From the NCBI GenBank assembly GCA_012965515.1, contig DTSE01000088.1:38673-102672 (forward strand): a DNA stretch of 64,000 nucleotides, written 5' to 3'. Positions 16,708-25,582 of the stretch are shown here, in pieces (within the stretch, counting starts at the first letter, position 1; the number at the start of each line of letters is the position of its first letter). This stretch comes from Candidatus Melainabacteria bacterium. GTDB taxonomy: Bacteria > Cyanobacteriota > Vampirovibrionia > Obscuribacterales > Obscuribacteraceae. Under the pieces are notes generated by a model. That model was not told the DNA's origin and ran no database searches. It was given only the letters and a program-made list of their open reading frames with translations. The position numbers and the translations under genes were made by a program.

Positions 16708-17046
16708 CTAACTAGCCAAATCTAAAGAGCTTGAAGGCAAAAGTTGCATTTTTTCTAGCAAACTGACAGGAATTCTGACCGGTAAGCGGAAGATTAATTC
16801 CCTCGGTGGCCAGTTCTGGTTGGGGGAAATAACGTCCAGTTCAATAAGAAGAGTTCGGATCTCTTCTACATTGCAATATCTTCTCATCAAGGATGAGTCG
16901 TATCCCTCGTTTTTTACCGCGGAAAAACCAATGTACGCCGGTTCGAAATTGACGATCAAGTAGCCTTCCAGCATATTCACATTCTCGAAATTGGAACGAC
17001 ATGGAACGAGGATAAGCTTTCTAAATGACGTCCGTATCGTTCTCAA
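16708..17046 (-). CDS. hypothetical protein
   Basis: An open frame of up to 112 residues (TTG start at 17046; an internal ATG at 16974 would give 88). I do not recognise it. It is rich in hydrophobic and beta-like stretches (GYLIVNFEPAYIGFSAV, RELIFRLPVRIPVSLLEKM), which resembles a small sensor or PilZ-sized domain, but no diagnostic motif is present. A hairpin follows its stop. No strong ribosome site precedes either start, so the call is tentative. Confidence 0.4.
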   Translation of the reverse strand: MRTIRTSFRKLILVPCRSNFENVNMLEGYLIVNFEPAYIGFSAVKNEGYDSSLMRRYCNVEEIRTLLIELDVISPNQNWPPRELIFRLPVRIPVSLLEKMQLLPSSSLDLAS

Positions 17047-17256
17047 GTATGAGCAACAGAATGCCGAAAAGTGATTTTGGCGTCATGTGACTCTTCGACC
17101 AAGTATTTTTCGGTCTGAGAATCATTCATTAGCCAGATGACGCCATCTAGATTAAGCGGAAAATGGAACTTGTCAGTTCCCTGCCACAAAACTGGTTTGA
17201 TGGAAAAGTCACTTTTAGATTCACCGAGTCAATCTGCGCCGTCGGAGGTCCACTCC
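17047..17256. promoter_or_regulatory. upstream region of second P-type ATPase
   Basis: These 210 bases separate the small minus-strand gene from the ATPase start chosen at 17257. The frame of the ATPase is open back to an ATG at 17137, but there is no Shine-Dalgarno there. GGAGGT at 17244-17249 marks 17257 as the start. I see no clear operator. Confidence 0.35.
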
Positions 17257-19977
17257 ATGACGGCGGATGAAGTGATGCAACGGCTGGGAACCTCTCAAGC
17301 CGGATTGCCTGAGCAGGAGGTGCTTGACAGGCTCGTTCGCCATGGTCGCAATAGCATTGAAGTAAGTGTTCCTTCTTCCGTTTGGAAAGAGGTAGCCAGC
17401 AATTATTTCCATTCGATGGCGCTTCTTTTGTGGGTGACTGGTTTTGTTGCCCTGGCTGCGAGTTTGCCACAACTAGCTGTTGCAATCTGGCTGGTCAATC
17501 TAGTAAACGGTAGTTTCAGCTTCTGGCAAGAGTTTCGCGCGCACAAAGCGCTTGAAGCGTTAAACAAACTACTTCCACCTCATGTAAAAGTCATTCGCTG
17601 CGGCAAGGAATCCCGTGTCCCTGCATCGGAGCTTGTTCCTGGAGACATAGTCGCTCTAGAAGAAGGCGACCTGATTTCTGCTGATATGCGACTTATTGCG
17701 TGCCAGGGCTTGGAAGTTGATCAGTCAATTTTGACAGGGGAATCCAGACCGCTAAAGAAGGATTGGCACCCGGTAAGCACTAGAGGCGATGGACTGAGCC
17801 GCTCAGACTTCGCCAACTTGGTTTTTGCCGGAACTACTGTTGCAGCGGGTCATGGGACGGCCGTTGTATTCGCGACTGCTACCGCCACTGAGTTTGGAAG
17901 AATCGCACACCTTACTCAGACTATTGTCGATCAGCCAAGTCCACTGCAGGTGGAAATGAAGCGGGTTACGAAAATTGTATCCGTGTTTTCTATCACTATC
18001 GGCATTGTCATGTTTTTTGCGGCAAAGTTGCTTGCTCACGGAACTACCGTAGAGGCTTTCGTGTTTGGTCTTGGAATGATTGTTGCATTTGTTCCTGAAG
18101 GAATGGTTCCCACAGTAACGCTGTCTCTTGCGCTTGCTGTTCAAAGGATGGTCAAAAGACAAGCATTAGTCAAAAGACTCTCTTCAGTAGAAGCTCTCGG
18201 TTGCTGCAATGTAATTTGCACTGATAAGACAGGGACCCTGACTGAAAACGAGATGACCGTTACCGATATCTTTGTAGGAGGCAGGCAGTATGAAGTATCT
18301 GGTGTCGGCTATTCGTTTGAGGGGGCGCTCAAGCCGCATCCGGCTCCTTCCGTCGATGTCGAATTGTTCGAACTGCTTAAAGCTGGGGCGTACTGTAATA
18401 ACACTCGCTTTGATGATTGCAGTTCGCACACACCTACAGGAGATCCGACAGAAGTCGCATTAATCGTGGCTGCTGCAAAGTCAGGACAACCTGTCAAAAG
18501 TAGCGCGCATAGACTGGCCGAAAATGTATTTGACTCTCATCGCAAACGCATGAGCACAATACATGCGCAGGGTGACACTAAAGTTGTTTATGTTAAGGGA
18601 TCTCCTTCCCAAATAATTGAGCGTTGCACTCGGGAGTTTTTGTCAGCAAAGGAAACTTGCATCGATGCAACGCGTAAAGCAGAGCTTGTCGCACAGGTCA
18701 ACAGCTACGCACGTGAAGGTTTGCGAGTCATCGCCGCTGCAAGAAAAGTACTTGCGGCCAACGAGAATGATTTTTCCTCGGAAGTCGTAGAAAGCGACCT
18801 GTGTTTTCTCGGACTTTTTGCCATGTACGATCCACCGAGAAGCGGTGTTGTCGAAGCCGTGAAGAAGTGCAAAGAAGCCGGAATACAAGTTGTGATGATC
18901 ACTGGCGATTACGAAGTAACGGCCGAAGCGATCGCCCGAAAGGTGGGAATCATTGAAGCGGGTACGGCAAGGGTGATCACCGGACCTCAAATTGAAAAAA
19001 TGACCAAGCAAGAATTTGTGGAGTCCATTTCGAGTAATGTGATTTTCGCCCGTGTAAATCCCGAGCACAAACTACGAATCGTCAAAGCCTTTCAACGAAG
19101 AGGCAATATTGTCGCCGTTACAGGCGACGGAGTAAATGACGCGCCGGCGTTGAAGCAAGCCGATATTGGTGTGGCGATGGGTGAGAATGGGGCAGACGTC
19201 GCAAAAGAGTCTGCAGACATGATTTTGCTGGATGACAACTTTGCTTCGATTGTCAACGCGATTGAGGAAGGTCGAGCTGTCTACGACAATATAAAAAAAT
19301 TCGCCGTATATGTTTTTAACAGCAATATGGCAGAAGCGGTTCCTTTCGTAGTCATGCTGCTTTCTGCGGGGCTTGTCCCAATGCCTCTGACAATTATGCA
19401 AGTGCTTTCAATAGACTTAGGTACTGATATGGTTCCTGCATTAGGACTAGGAACTGATCCTGCGGAGAAGGGCATTATGGAACGTCCTCCTCGCTCACCA
19501 AAGCAACCTCTTTTGTCTGCGGCACTCTTGTCGAAGGCCTTGCTCTGGTATGGGCTTATAGAGGCCGCAGCAGGAATGTCCGGATATTTTTTCCTCAATT
19601 GGTTGCACGGCTGGCCGGAAGTGCCGCTGGCAGCTCTCTACTCACCTACGTGGCGAATCGCAACATCTATGACATTGTCTTGTATTGTCTTCAGTCAGGT
19701 AGGTGCGGTTTTCTGCTGCCGGACGAAGGAAACATCCATTTTTTCCGGCAACGTATTTGAGAATCGCCTCATTCTAGCCGGTGTCTTCTTTGAGGTAATT
19801 CTGCTTCTATTGCTTCTCTTCTGTCCGTTCTTCAATGACATGTTTAACACTGCACCTTTAGGACTGCTTGAGCTTTGCTTTGCCTTTAGTTGGGCTCCGT
19901 TGATGATATTTTTTGATGAGATAAGAAAATTCGTTCTGCGAAAACATAAGTCGAGCCGTCAAGCACACGCGCTCTGA
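17257..19977 (+). CDS. P-type cation ATPase, Na+/K+-ATPase-like (type IIC features)
   Basis: A 906-residue complete P-type ATPase. The N-terminal cation-ATPase domain starts MTADEVMQRLGTSQAGL. It continues with the actuator loop LTGESRPL, M4 PEGMVPTVTLSLALA, phosphorylation site DKTGTLT (Asp323), KGSPSQI, and hinge TGDGVNDAPALK. The M6 segment SIDLGTDMVPALGLG followed by ERPPR is the signature of Na+,K+/H+,K+-type pumps, unlike the first ATPase of the window. I therefore infer monovalent cation transport, though bacterial members are poorly characterised. GGAGGT is 7 bases before the chosen ATG. Usp genes follow downstream. Confidence 0.93.
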   Translation: MTADEVMQRLGTSQAGLPEQEVLDRLVRHGRNSIEVSVPSSVWKEVASNYFHSMALLLWVTGFVALAASLPQLAVAIWLVNLVNGSFSFWQEFRAHKALEALNKLLPPHVKVIRCGKESRVPASELVPGDIVALEEGDLISADMRLIACQGLEVDQSILTGESRPLKKDWHPVSTRGDGLSRSDFANLVFAGTTVAAGHGTAVVFATATATEFGRIAHLTQTIVDQPSPLQVEMKRVTKIVSVFSITIGIVMFFAAKLLAHGTTVEAFVFGLGMIVAFVPEGMVPTVTLSLALAVQRMVKRQALVKRLSSVEALGCCNVICTDKTGTLTENEMTVTDIFVGGRQYEVSGVGYSFEGALKPHPAPSVDVELFELLKAGAYCNNTRFDDCSSHTPTGDPTEVALIVAAAKSGQPVKSSAHRLAENVFDSHRKRMSTIHAQGDTKVVYVKGSPSQIIERCTREFLSAKETCIDATRKAELVAQVNSYAREGLRVIAAARKVLAANENDFSSEVVESDLCFLGLFAMYDPPRSGVVEAVKKCKEAGIQVVMITGDYEVTAEAIARKVGIIEAGTARVITGPQIEKMTKQEFVESISSNVIFARVNPEHKLRIVKAFQRRGNIVAVTGDGVNDAPALKQADIGVAMGENGADVAKESADMILLDDNFASIVNAIEEGRAVYDNIKKFAVYVFNSNMAEAVPFVVMLLSAGLVPMPLTIMQVLSIDLGTDMVPALGLGTDPAEKGIMERPPRSPKQPLLSAALLSKALLWYGLIEAAAGMSGYFFLNWLHGWPEVPLAALYSPTWRIATSMTLSCIVFSQVGAVFCCRTKETSIFSGNVFENRLILAGVFFEVILLLLLLFCPFFNDMFNTAPLGLLELCFAFSWAPLMIFFDEIRKFVLRKHKSSRQAHAL

Positions 19978-20092
19978 TAGGCGAATATACTTCATTCGCA
20001 GGTATTAGTATGGATCATCCTTGTAGACCATGTAAGCAGACCTTCTGCGTCACAAAATAGACACATGGTTACCGCTTGTTGGGGTAAAACAG

Positions 20093-20563
20093 GTGATAAA
20101 GAAGATTTTGATACCGGTTGAAGACGAGCTATTCGTAGATGAGATCTCCGATTTCATTTCAGATTTGCAAGCTGCGTCTGATGATTTGCGACTTCGAATA
20201 ATGCATGCAGAGATTCCGCCGGCGTCACTTACGGCTTTAAAGAAAGGCGATCCGGATACAGATTCGAGCAAACTCGTTGATGCGGTGCGTACGCGGCTTA
20301 AAGGGAAATTTCCCTATCAAAATATAGAGACAGTAGTCGTGGACGGCACACCGAAAGAGGCAATCATAGATGAAGCGAGGGCTTGGGATGCAGATTTGAT
20401 TTTGCTTGGTCCGCATGGAGTTAGAGGTTTGGGCAAGCTGATTCTTGGTAGCGTGGCCGCATCTGTTATACCGGACGCGCCTTGTAATGTTGTGTTGATG
20501 AAGCCTCTGTCTCAGATGAAGAATGGCCAGAAAGAAGTTGAAAAACAAGGAGTTACGTTATGA
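20093..20563 (+). CDS. universal stress protein
   Basis: A 156-residue Usp starting at GTG (MIKKILIPVEDELFVDEI). The ATP loop is GPHGVRGLGKLILGSVA, with the G-x2-G-x9-G(S) spacing intact, followed by DAPCNVVLM. It belongs to the same subgroup as the Usps at 13503 and 27023. Its stop overlaps the start of the next gene by 4 bases (ATGA), so the small membrane protein downstream is translationally coupled to it. Confidence 0.92.
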   Translation: MIKKILIPVEDELFVDEISDFISDLQAASDDLRLRIMHAEIPPASLTALKKGDPDTDSSKLVDAVRTRLKGKFPYQNIETVVVDGTPKEAIIDEARAWDADLILLGPHGVRGLGKLILGSVAASVIPDAPCNVVLMKPLSQMKNGQKEVEKQGVTL

Positions 20564-20934
20564 AATCTGTTCAAGAAGTATCAAAGACAAACGTCAAGGC
20601 GCATCATCGGGTGTCTAAGCGCTATTTCCTTATGGACGGTCTTAGAGTAGGTCTAACAGTTGGTATTCTGTCCGCCCTCTGGCACGTTGCCTGGTTGGTT
20701 TTAGTAGCGACAAATACTGCACAAATGGTTACGGATGCAGCACTTCGCTTGCATTCTATCGAACCGGTTTATCTCGTACACCCATTTCGCCTGGAATTCG
20801 CACTTTCATTGATCGCTTTGTCGACAGTGGGCGGATTTGTCCTCGGCTATTTGTATTCAATGATTTGGAACTCTCTGGGACCGCTCGTAAAGAAGCATAG
20901 GCTAGGACGAACTCCCGCTCATTCTAGAAAGTGA
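20560..20934 (+). CDS. small membrane protein coupled to a Usp
   Basis: A 124-residue protein with two predicted membrane helices, about residues 28-52 (GLTVGILSALWHVAWLVLVA) and 82-106 (LSLIALSTVGGFVLGYLY). The termini are basic and predicted cytoplasmic. I do not recognise a family. The 4-base overlap with the upstream Usp suggests a membrane partner for that Usp, but this is inference. Confidence 0.8.
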   Translation: MKSVQEVSKTNVKAHHRVSKRYFLMDGLRVGLTVGILSALWHVAWLVLVATNTAQMVTDAALRLHSIEPVYLVHPFRLEFALSLIALSTVGGFVLGYLYSMIWNSLGPLVKKHRLGRTPAHSRK

Positions 20935-21041
20935 TTGAGGCCAAAGAACTCTTATGGCGGAGCGGCAAGGTTTTAATCCAAATCCTTGCTCAACGCTTTG
21001 CGAGCTTTTGTCATAAGTCAGAATTGTATTTGTAAGGCTAC

Positions 21042-21752
21042 ATGCGAGAAACAGCAATGGAAAGGAAATCTAAAGAACACCTGGTTGTGACCCGGGAAGT
21101 GGTGATACCCGTGGAAAACAAAAAGCTCGCGGGAATTTTGACTATTCCTAACGAGGCGCAAGGACTGGTTGTTTTTGTGCATGGCTCAGGAAGCAGCCGG
21201 CTCAGTCCGAGAAATCGCTTTGTAGCTGAGGCATTGAACAGAGCCGGATTGGCAACACTTCTTTTCGACTTACTGACGACGCAAGAAGAACGCGTCGATA
21301 TTTGTACTGCGCAATTGCGTTTTGATATTGATTTTTTGGCCAAGCGCGTCAGCGATGTATTCAAATGGTTGAAGCGAAACGAACTGACTAAACACTTGCC
21401 CATCGGCTATTTTGGCGCTAGTACCGGGGCGGCCGCTGCTATAGTCAGCGCTGCACAGAATCCTTCGGAGATACATGCGATTGTGTCTAGAGGTGGTCGA
21501 CCAGATCTAGCTGGTTACTTTCTGCAAAGGACTGAGTCTCCCACGTTATTTATCGTTGGTCAGAACGACCATGAAGTAATCGAGTTGAACAAACAAGCCT
21601 TTATTTATTTGCCTGAATCGACTCCCAAATCGATGGCGATTGTGCCGCGTGCAACTCACCTATTTGAAGAGCCTGGTACGCTTGAAAGCGTTTGCGACTT
21701 GGCCTGTGGATGGTTTGCGACATATCTGAAGAGGACCGTAAATGCTGCGTGA
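21042..21752 (+). CDS. alpha/beta hydrolase (dienelactone-hydrolase-like)
   Basis: A 236-residue alpha/beta hydrolase. It has an oxyanion strand GLVVFVHGSGSSR, a nucleophile elbow YFGASTGAAAA (Ser in G.S.G), an acid region FIVGQNDHEV, and a catalytic His in RATHLFEEPG. The substrate is unknown. In many bacteria this hydrolase is fused to, or neighbours, a phosphoribosyltransferase domain. Here such a gene lies convergent at 22012-22725. The 3' end overlaps the metallothionein-like gene by 11 bases. Confidence 0.88.
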   Translation: MRETAMERKSKEHLVVTREVVIPVENKKLAGILTIPNEAQGLVVFVHGSGSSRLSPRNRFVAEALNRAGLATLLFDLLTTQEERVDICTAQLRFDIDFLAKRVSDVFKWLKRNELTKHLPIGYFGASTGAAAAIVSAAQNPSEIHAIVSRGGRPDLAGYFLQRTESPTLFIVGQNDHEVIELNKQAFIYLPESTPKSMAIVPRATHLFEEPGTLESVCDLACGWFATYLKRTVNAA

Positions 21753-21945
21753 CAAAAGTTCTTCTAAGCGAAAGAAGCGAAAATGTGAGAATAAGCATTG
21801 TCATTGCAAGGTAGTGGCAACTGCATTTTGCAGTGAAGACTGTAGTTCTGCCTGCGACGGAACTGAAGTATGTACCTGCGAGCATCGTGATTGTCACAAT
21901 GTAGCTTGCAGACCGGAAGACGAACTGCCGCTGCCTGAAAACTAG
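21742..21945 (+). CDS. metallothionein-like Cys-rich protein
   Basis: A 67-residue protein with 10 Cys and several His. The order (KC....CHC.V......CSEDCSSAC.....CTCEH..CHNVAC) resembles the bacterial SmtA/BmtA metallothionein pattern, which binds Zn2+, Cd2+ or Cu+. The N-terminus is strongly basic (SSKRKKRK). It begins inside the 3' end of the hydrolase gene (11-base overlap), implying coupled translation. Zinc or copper buffering is inferred from the fold; the ion is not known. Confidence 0.72.
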   Translation: MLRDKSSSKRKKRKCENKHCHCKVVATAFCSEDCSSACDGTEVCTCEHRDCHNVACRPEDELPLPEN

Positions 21946-21964
21946 ACGTCTCATTGAGCAAACA

Positions 21965-21996
21965 AAAAGCCTGTGTTGAGCAGGCTTTTGTTTATT
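21965..21996. terminator. bidirectional terminator
   Basis: A 9-bp stem AAAAGCCTG / CAGGCTTTT with a 7-base loop, a T-rich tail on the plus strand and T-rich sequence on the minus strand. It separates the convergent metallothionein-like and phosphoribosyltransferase genes. Confidence 0.85.
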
Positions 21997-22011
21997 GATA
22001 TCGAATCAAGC

Positions 22012-22725
22012 TTACGACCCTGTTTTTCTCGTCTCTTCTTCGTGAGCAAGTGGAGAGTTGTGGAAATTGTTGGATTCGGCGAGCGCTTTTACCACTTCTT
22101 CATTCGATGTAGGATAGAACTCCATGTAGTGTTGTCCCACAGCGTTGAAAACTTCTGGAACATAGCCGGCAATGATTCCATCACAATGTGGGCGTAATTC
22201 TTTGTAGCTCTCTTTGCTCATTACCGGCGCAGCCAAAACGACTTTGCATGCCCCCCTCTGTTTGACAGCTTCCAGAGCCGCAAGGGCCGTCATTCCGGTC
22301 GCTATTCCGTCATCTACAAGAATCACTACTTTTTCTTCTAAAGTCGATCTATATCGACGGGCAAGGACATAGTATTCGTCTTCTCGGCGTTGCGTCGTGA
22401 CTAGAAGCTCCCGCTTTTGCTGTTCGATATAGTCGCGCCAGCTGCGCGTCTGCGGAATGTCGGGACTGAGAACTATAATTCCACCAGAAGATACGGCACC
22501 GATTGCATATTCAGGCTGATTTGGAAACGGCAGTTTCTTTGCCACGATTATTTCCAAAGGGCAGCACAGTTTGCGCGCAACTTCCAGCGCTACAGGAACT
22601 CCTCCTCGCGGTAGACCGACCACAACCATTTCCTTTTGTCGTTCTTCCTGCGAAAGGCCTTTCAAATACTGCTCTACTTTTAGCGCCAGCTTTTTTCCGG
22701 CATCCTCTCTATCTCTAAACAACAT
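22012..22725 (-). CDS. phosphoribosyltransferase-domain protein
   Basis: A 237-residue type I PRTase-fold protein. It has a GLPRGGVPVALEVA loop near residue 38 and the PRPP-binding signature VILVDDGIATGMTALAAL near residue 135. The specific base or acceptor is unknown. Homologous domains occur in the mycobacterial DosR-regulon protein Rv2030c and in proteins fused to dienelactone-type hydrolases. Both links fit this neighbourhood. GGAGGTGC lies just before the ATG at 22725. Confidence 0.9.
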   Translation of the reverse strand: MLFRDREDAGKKLALKVEQYLKGLSQEERQKEMVVVGLPRGGVPVALEVARKLCCPLEIIVAKKLPFPNQPEYAIGAVSSGGIIVLSPDIPQTRSWRDYIEQQKRELLVTTQRREDEYYVLARRYRSTLEEKVVILVDDGIATGMTALAALEAVKQRGACKVVLAAPVMSKESYKELRPHCDGIIAGYVPEVFNAVGQHYMEFYPTSNEEVVKALAESNNFHNSPLAHEEETRKTGS

Positions 22726-22817
22726 AAAGCACCTCCACAGGACAGCCTTTACATATCAGAGTAGCTGCTTGTCCGGCATTCTACCTCTACCCCTAGGCTG
22801 AGTTGACCCAAGAACCG

Positions 22818-22835
22818 ATCATTCTGTTGAACGAG
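22818..22835. promoter_or_regulatory. candidate operator (ATCATTCTGTTGAACGAG)
   Basis: An 18-base near-palindrome matching the proposed consensus ATCRTTCTTAAGAAYGAT. It lies 55 bases before the TPR gene at 22891 and 92 bases before the divergent PRTase gene. Similar sites occur at 42897 and 45066. Confidence 0.4.
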
Positions 22836-22890
22836 GCTGTGGCATTCCGCTGACTGTAAGTTGAGAATACAGTTGGGAGTTGAGCACAAA

Positions 22891-23676
22891 ATGAGTTCGA
22901 AATTAGCGTTATTAATCATTGTCTTTGTGACCATTAGTACTGTTGGGGCTTTTGCTTATGCTGGTGTTCATAGCATGACAGATGCACATGAGCCACAAAG
23001 ATCGGTTGAACCGAATGCAATTGATGCGCAGGACGAGGAATTTATCTTGCAGGCTGCTCTTCTGGCTGCTCGAGGTGATCTCAAAAAGCAGCTGCCAATT
23101 CTACGGACGCTTGCGGAAGTGTACCGTTCTCAGAATCGATTGAAAGAAGAAGAGTCTTGCCTTCTAAAGGCGATTGGCATCGTGCATGCTTTAGAAGGTT
23201 CTTCCTCTGTTTCTTTAGGCGCGTCATATATGAGACTCTCTGCAATCTACTTTGCGATGGAAGACTATATAAGAGCTGAACTGGCGGGCAAAACTGCCGT
23301 CGACATCTTTGGCAAAAGCTGTGGCATGGATTCAATCAACCTGGCTCTGGCATACAACAATCTCGGTTGGATCGAAATGAAGCACAAGAACTATAGTGCT
23401 GCCGAGTCTCACATTTCAGCAGCTCTCTCAATCTTGCGCAAAACTATCGGGCGTAAGCATTTGCTCTATGGTCTGGTTTCGGAGAATCTGGGTGTTCTTT
23501 TGTTGCAGAAGGGCGAACATGCAAATTCTCTCAAAGCCTACAAAGAGGCCTTGTCCGTACTGAGCAAGAAGCTACCAGCCAACGATCCGGTTGTAATTGA
23601 CCTCAATAATAGATGCGCTGAAGTCAGGAACTTGTTGAATCGCAAGACTGCTGATCGTCATTGCGAGCGACTTTAG
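22891..23676 (+). CDS. secreted TPR protein
   Basis: A 261-residue protein with a signal peptide or N-terminal anchor (SSKLALLIIVFVTISTVGAFAYAG) followed by kinesin-light-chain-like TPR units, for example LALAYNNLGWIEMKHKNYSAAESHISAAL. ATG 22891 is chosen over an upstream TTG at 22861 because the signal peptide begins there and GGGAG lies 11 bases upstream. Its layout resembles 15737-16495. A candidate operator lies 55 bases upstream and a strong terminator follows. Confidence 0.85.
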   Translation: MSSKLALLIIVFVTISTVGAFAYAGVHSMTDAHEPQRSVEPNAIDAQDEEFILQAALLAARGDLKKQLPILRTLAEVYRSQNRLKEEESCLLKAIGIVHALEGSSSVSLGASYMRLSAIYFAMEDYIRAELAGKTAVDIFGKSCGMDSINLALAYNNLGWIEMKHKNYSAAESHISAALSILRKTIGRKHLLYGLVSENLGVLLLQKGEHANSLKAYKEALSVLSKKLPANDPVVIDLNNRCAEVRNLLNRKTADRHCERL

Positions 23677-23701
23677 GTTTGCGAGCAAGAGAGTACATTT
23701 G

Positions 23702-23735
23702 AAAAGTGCGCCGAATAGTCGGCGCACTTTTGTTC
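23702..23735. terminator. bidirectional terminator
   Basis: A perfect 13-bp stem AAAAGTGCGCCGA / TCGGCGCACTTTT with loop ATAG and flanking A and T runs. It lies between the convergent TPR gene and the Usp ending at 23753. Confidence 0.93.
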
Positions 23736-23752
23736 CTTTGGCTGGTTGATTG

Positions 23753-24289
23753 CTAGGTGTTTTGAGCAGTAGTGGCAGGAATCCGTGTTTCCGGTTTCTT
23801 CTCTTTTGCGTGCTTTCTCATTTTTACAATCATCACATTGCAGGGAGCATGTGAAGCAACTACTCCTGAGACGCTTCCAAGCATGAATCGAGTCATGCCG
23901 CTTCTGCCATGCGAGCCAATCACAATTAGTTCCGCCTCAAGCATTTTAGCCATATCAAGAATGACTTCAGCTGGTTGCCCGGCGACTACCTCGGTCGTAA
24001 TTTTGTATTCCGGAATGACTGTTTGAATGTCGGACTTGACTTTTGCAACCAGCTTTTCTGCATAACTTCTAGCATCCTGCTCTAGCGATTCCATGAATTG
24101 AGGATAAGTAGCCATTGGATGATCCATTGTGATCGGCTGCACGGCATGAAGAATTCTAATATGAGTGTTTTCCTGCCATTTGTGATTGATTACGAAGTCG
24201 ACTATTGGTGCAATGGCTTCACTCTCATCTACTGCAACAATTACTGTATAGCGTTTACTTGACGTTTTATTCACACTATCGATGCTCAC
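23753..24289 (-). CDS. universal stress protein (cassette partner, copy B)
   Basis: A 178-residue Usp starting at GTG 24289. First strand YTVIVAVDESEAI; ATP loop GSHGRSGMTRFMLGSVS; then HAPCNVMIV. It is the paralogue of the Usp at 5654-6154, sharing the DHPMATYP, GQPAEVI and GSHGRSG segments. As in copy A, it directly follows a large Usp-like gene (20-base gap). The basic C-terminal tail differs from copy A. Confidence 0.94.
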   Translation of the reverse strand: MSIDSVNKTSSKRYTVIVAVDESEAIAPIVDFVINHKWQENTHIRILHAVQPITMDHPMATYPQFMESLEQDARSYAEKLVAKVKSDIQTVIPEYKITTEVVAGQPAEVILDMAKMLEAELIVIGSHGRSGMTRFMLGSVSGVVASHAPCNVMIVKMRKHAKEKKPETRIPATTAQNT

Positions 24290-24309
24290 CTTTCTACTCT
24301 CCGTGTTGA

Positions 24310-25269
24310 TTATGTGTTGCTAGTGCTCAAGCGCTTCTGCTCAACGTCGCTTGTCAAATCGAAGGCTTTGTTGTCCTCAGGCCAGAGCAATAGGCACGGC
24401 AAAACAAGCGACCGGATAAACGACTCCGGCTGCATGCCAAAAACTGTGATGCGGTCTTGCGCCAACCCACGTGTCGGCAGGACAAAAAGGGCGTCCTGTC
24501 TAATCTCAACAGCTTGCGAGGATTCACTTCCTTGAAAAAGGTCTTTCCTTTCAGTGGCAGCACGACCGCCGTAATATTCGAACTCGAAATTTATGTCTTT
24601 CGCTTCGGGCAGCATCTGCAGCAAATTCTTTTTCAGATGCTCAGGTTTTTCCTCGCGTGTGCCGGTTCCCCAGAACTCAAGAGTCGGTTTTAGCCCTAGC
24701 AGTTTAGCTAGCTTCAGGCATGATTTGAGATACATGTAATTGATGTGATCGATCTCCGAAACAATTGCCATTGTTTCCCACGCAATCGGTTTTGATTGAA
24801 CGATCAAGACAGGCACCGTGGAATGATGCGATACGCCCTCAGCCACAGAATACCGAATGTAATGGCTGTGCTCCTGATCGATCAACCTCACTCCTGTTGG
24901 TTGATGCCCGATTACAAGTAGATCAAAGTCTCTGGCATCTTTACACAGAATTGCTACAGGATTGCCTTCTTTAATCAGGCACTCACCTTGAATGCCTTGT
25001 CCGGATGCCAGTGCCTCGTATTCTAATGAGAGTTTATTTGCCAGAGAATTTAGTTGAGATATGACTGCTTCGTACGCTGCAATGTAGGGACCACTGCCGA
25101 CAAAGCCTGGTTTGTCATTTCGCAGCAATTCCCAGACCGTTCTTGAATCGACGATGTGCTCAGCTGTTACCTTGGCTTTAATTTTGGCGCCCAGCTTCCA
25201 GGCCATTTCGGCTGCATTGCGTGACTGTTCAGAGCCGCTAATTGCAACAAGTATTGAATGTTCTGACAT
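24310..25269 (-). CDS. large Usp-like protein, ATP motif absent (copy B)
   Basis: A 319-residue paralogue of the protein at 4682-5635. It has SILVAISGSEQSRNAAEMAW at the N-terminus, VIGH without the glycine loop, VPVLIVQSKPIAWETMAIVSEIDH at the domain boundary, and PCLLLWPEDN near the C-terminus. By eye the two are similar along their whole length, at roughly half of positions. GGGAGAAAGGAA precedes the ATG. It is first in a two-gene operon with the small Usp. Confidence 0.87.
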   Translation of the reverse strand: MSEHSILVAISGSEQSRNAAEMAWKLGAKIKAKVTAEHIVDSRTVWELLRNDKPGFVGSGPYIAAYEAVISQLNSLANKLSLEYEALASGQGIQGECLIKEGNPVAILCKDARDFDLLVIGHQPTGVRLIDQEHSHYIRYSVAEGVSHHSTVPVLIVQSKPIAWETMAIVSEIDHINYMYLKSCLKLAKLLGLKPTLEFWGTGTREEKPEHLKKNLLQMLPEAKDINFEFEYYGGRAATERKDLFQGSESSQAVEIRQDALFVLPTRGLAQDRITVFGMQPESFIRSLVLPCLLLWPEDNKAFDLTSDVEQKRLSTSNT

Positions 25270-25582
25270 TTCCTTTCTCCCATCCGGTAATGCTTCAGAA
25301 ATTTGACTTCTGCGGACTATTTTCCGCTCGTTGCCGTGATGATTGCATCGACCTCAAAGACTATTGATACAGTGCTTTGGTGCTGCTCCTTACTGTCTCG
25401 ATAGCACCATGCCGCGATGCTGGCGTTAGGCAATCATCCCTGAGTATGATTGCTTAAACCCGGACCGTCGTAATCCTAGGCCTGTGGTATGTTGCCGCAT
25501 CGGCGCAGTTCGTCTTTACTGGTATGGAAGAAAGCCTCGGCGTTAAAGAGAAAGGCTGGTCCCCTAGATAAGAGGAATAGTA
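25270..25582. promoter_or_regulatory. divergent promoter region between Usp operons
   Basis: These 313 bases hold no convincing gene. They must contain promoters for the minus-strand Usp cassette and the plus-strand tandem Usp. The notable element is a perfect inverted repeat GCAATCAT / ATGATTGC at 25430-25453 (8-base spacer), a plausible operator. AGAGGAA before 25583 is the ribosome site. Confidence 0.45.

Noticed and set aside
17137..17256. Upstream ATG (17137) as start of the second P-type ATPase
   Set aside because: No Shine-Dalgarno. The extra 40 residues do not match the N-terminal cation-ATPase domain, whereas GGAGGT precedes 17257.
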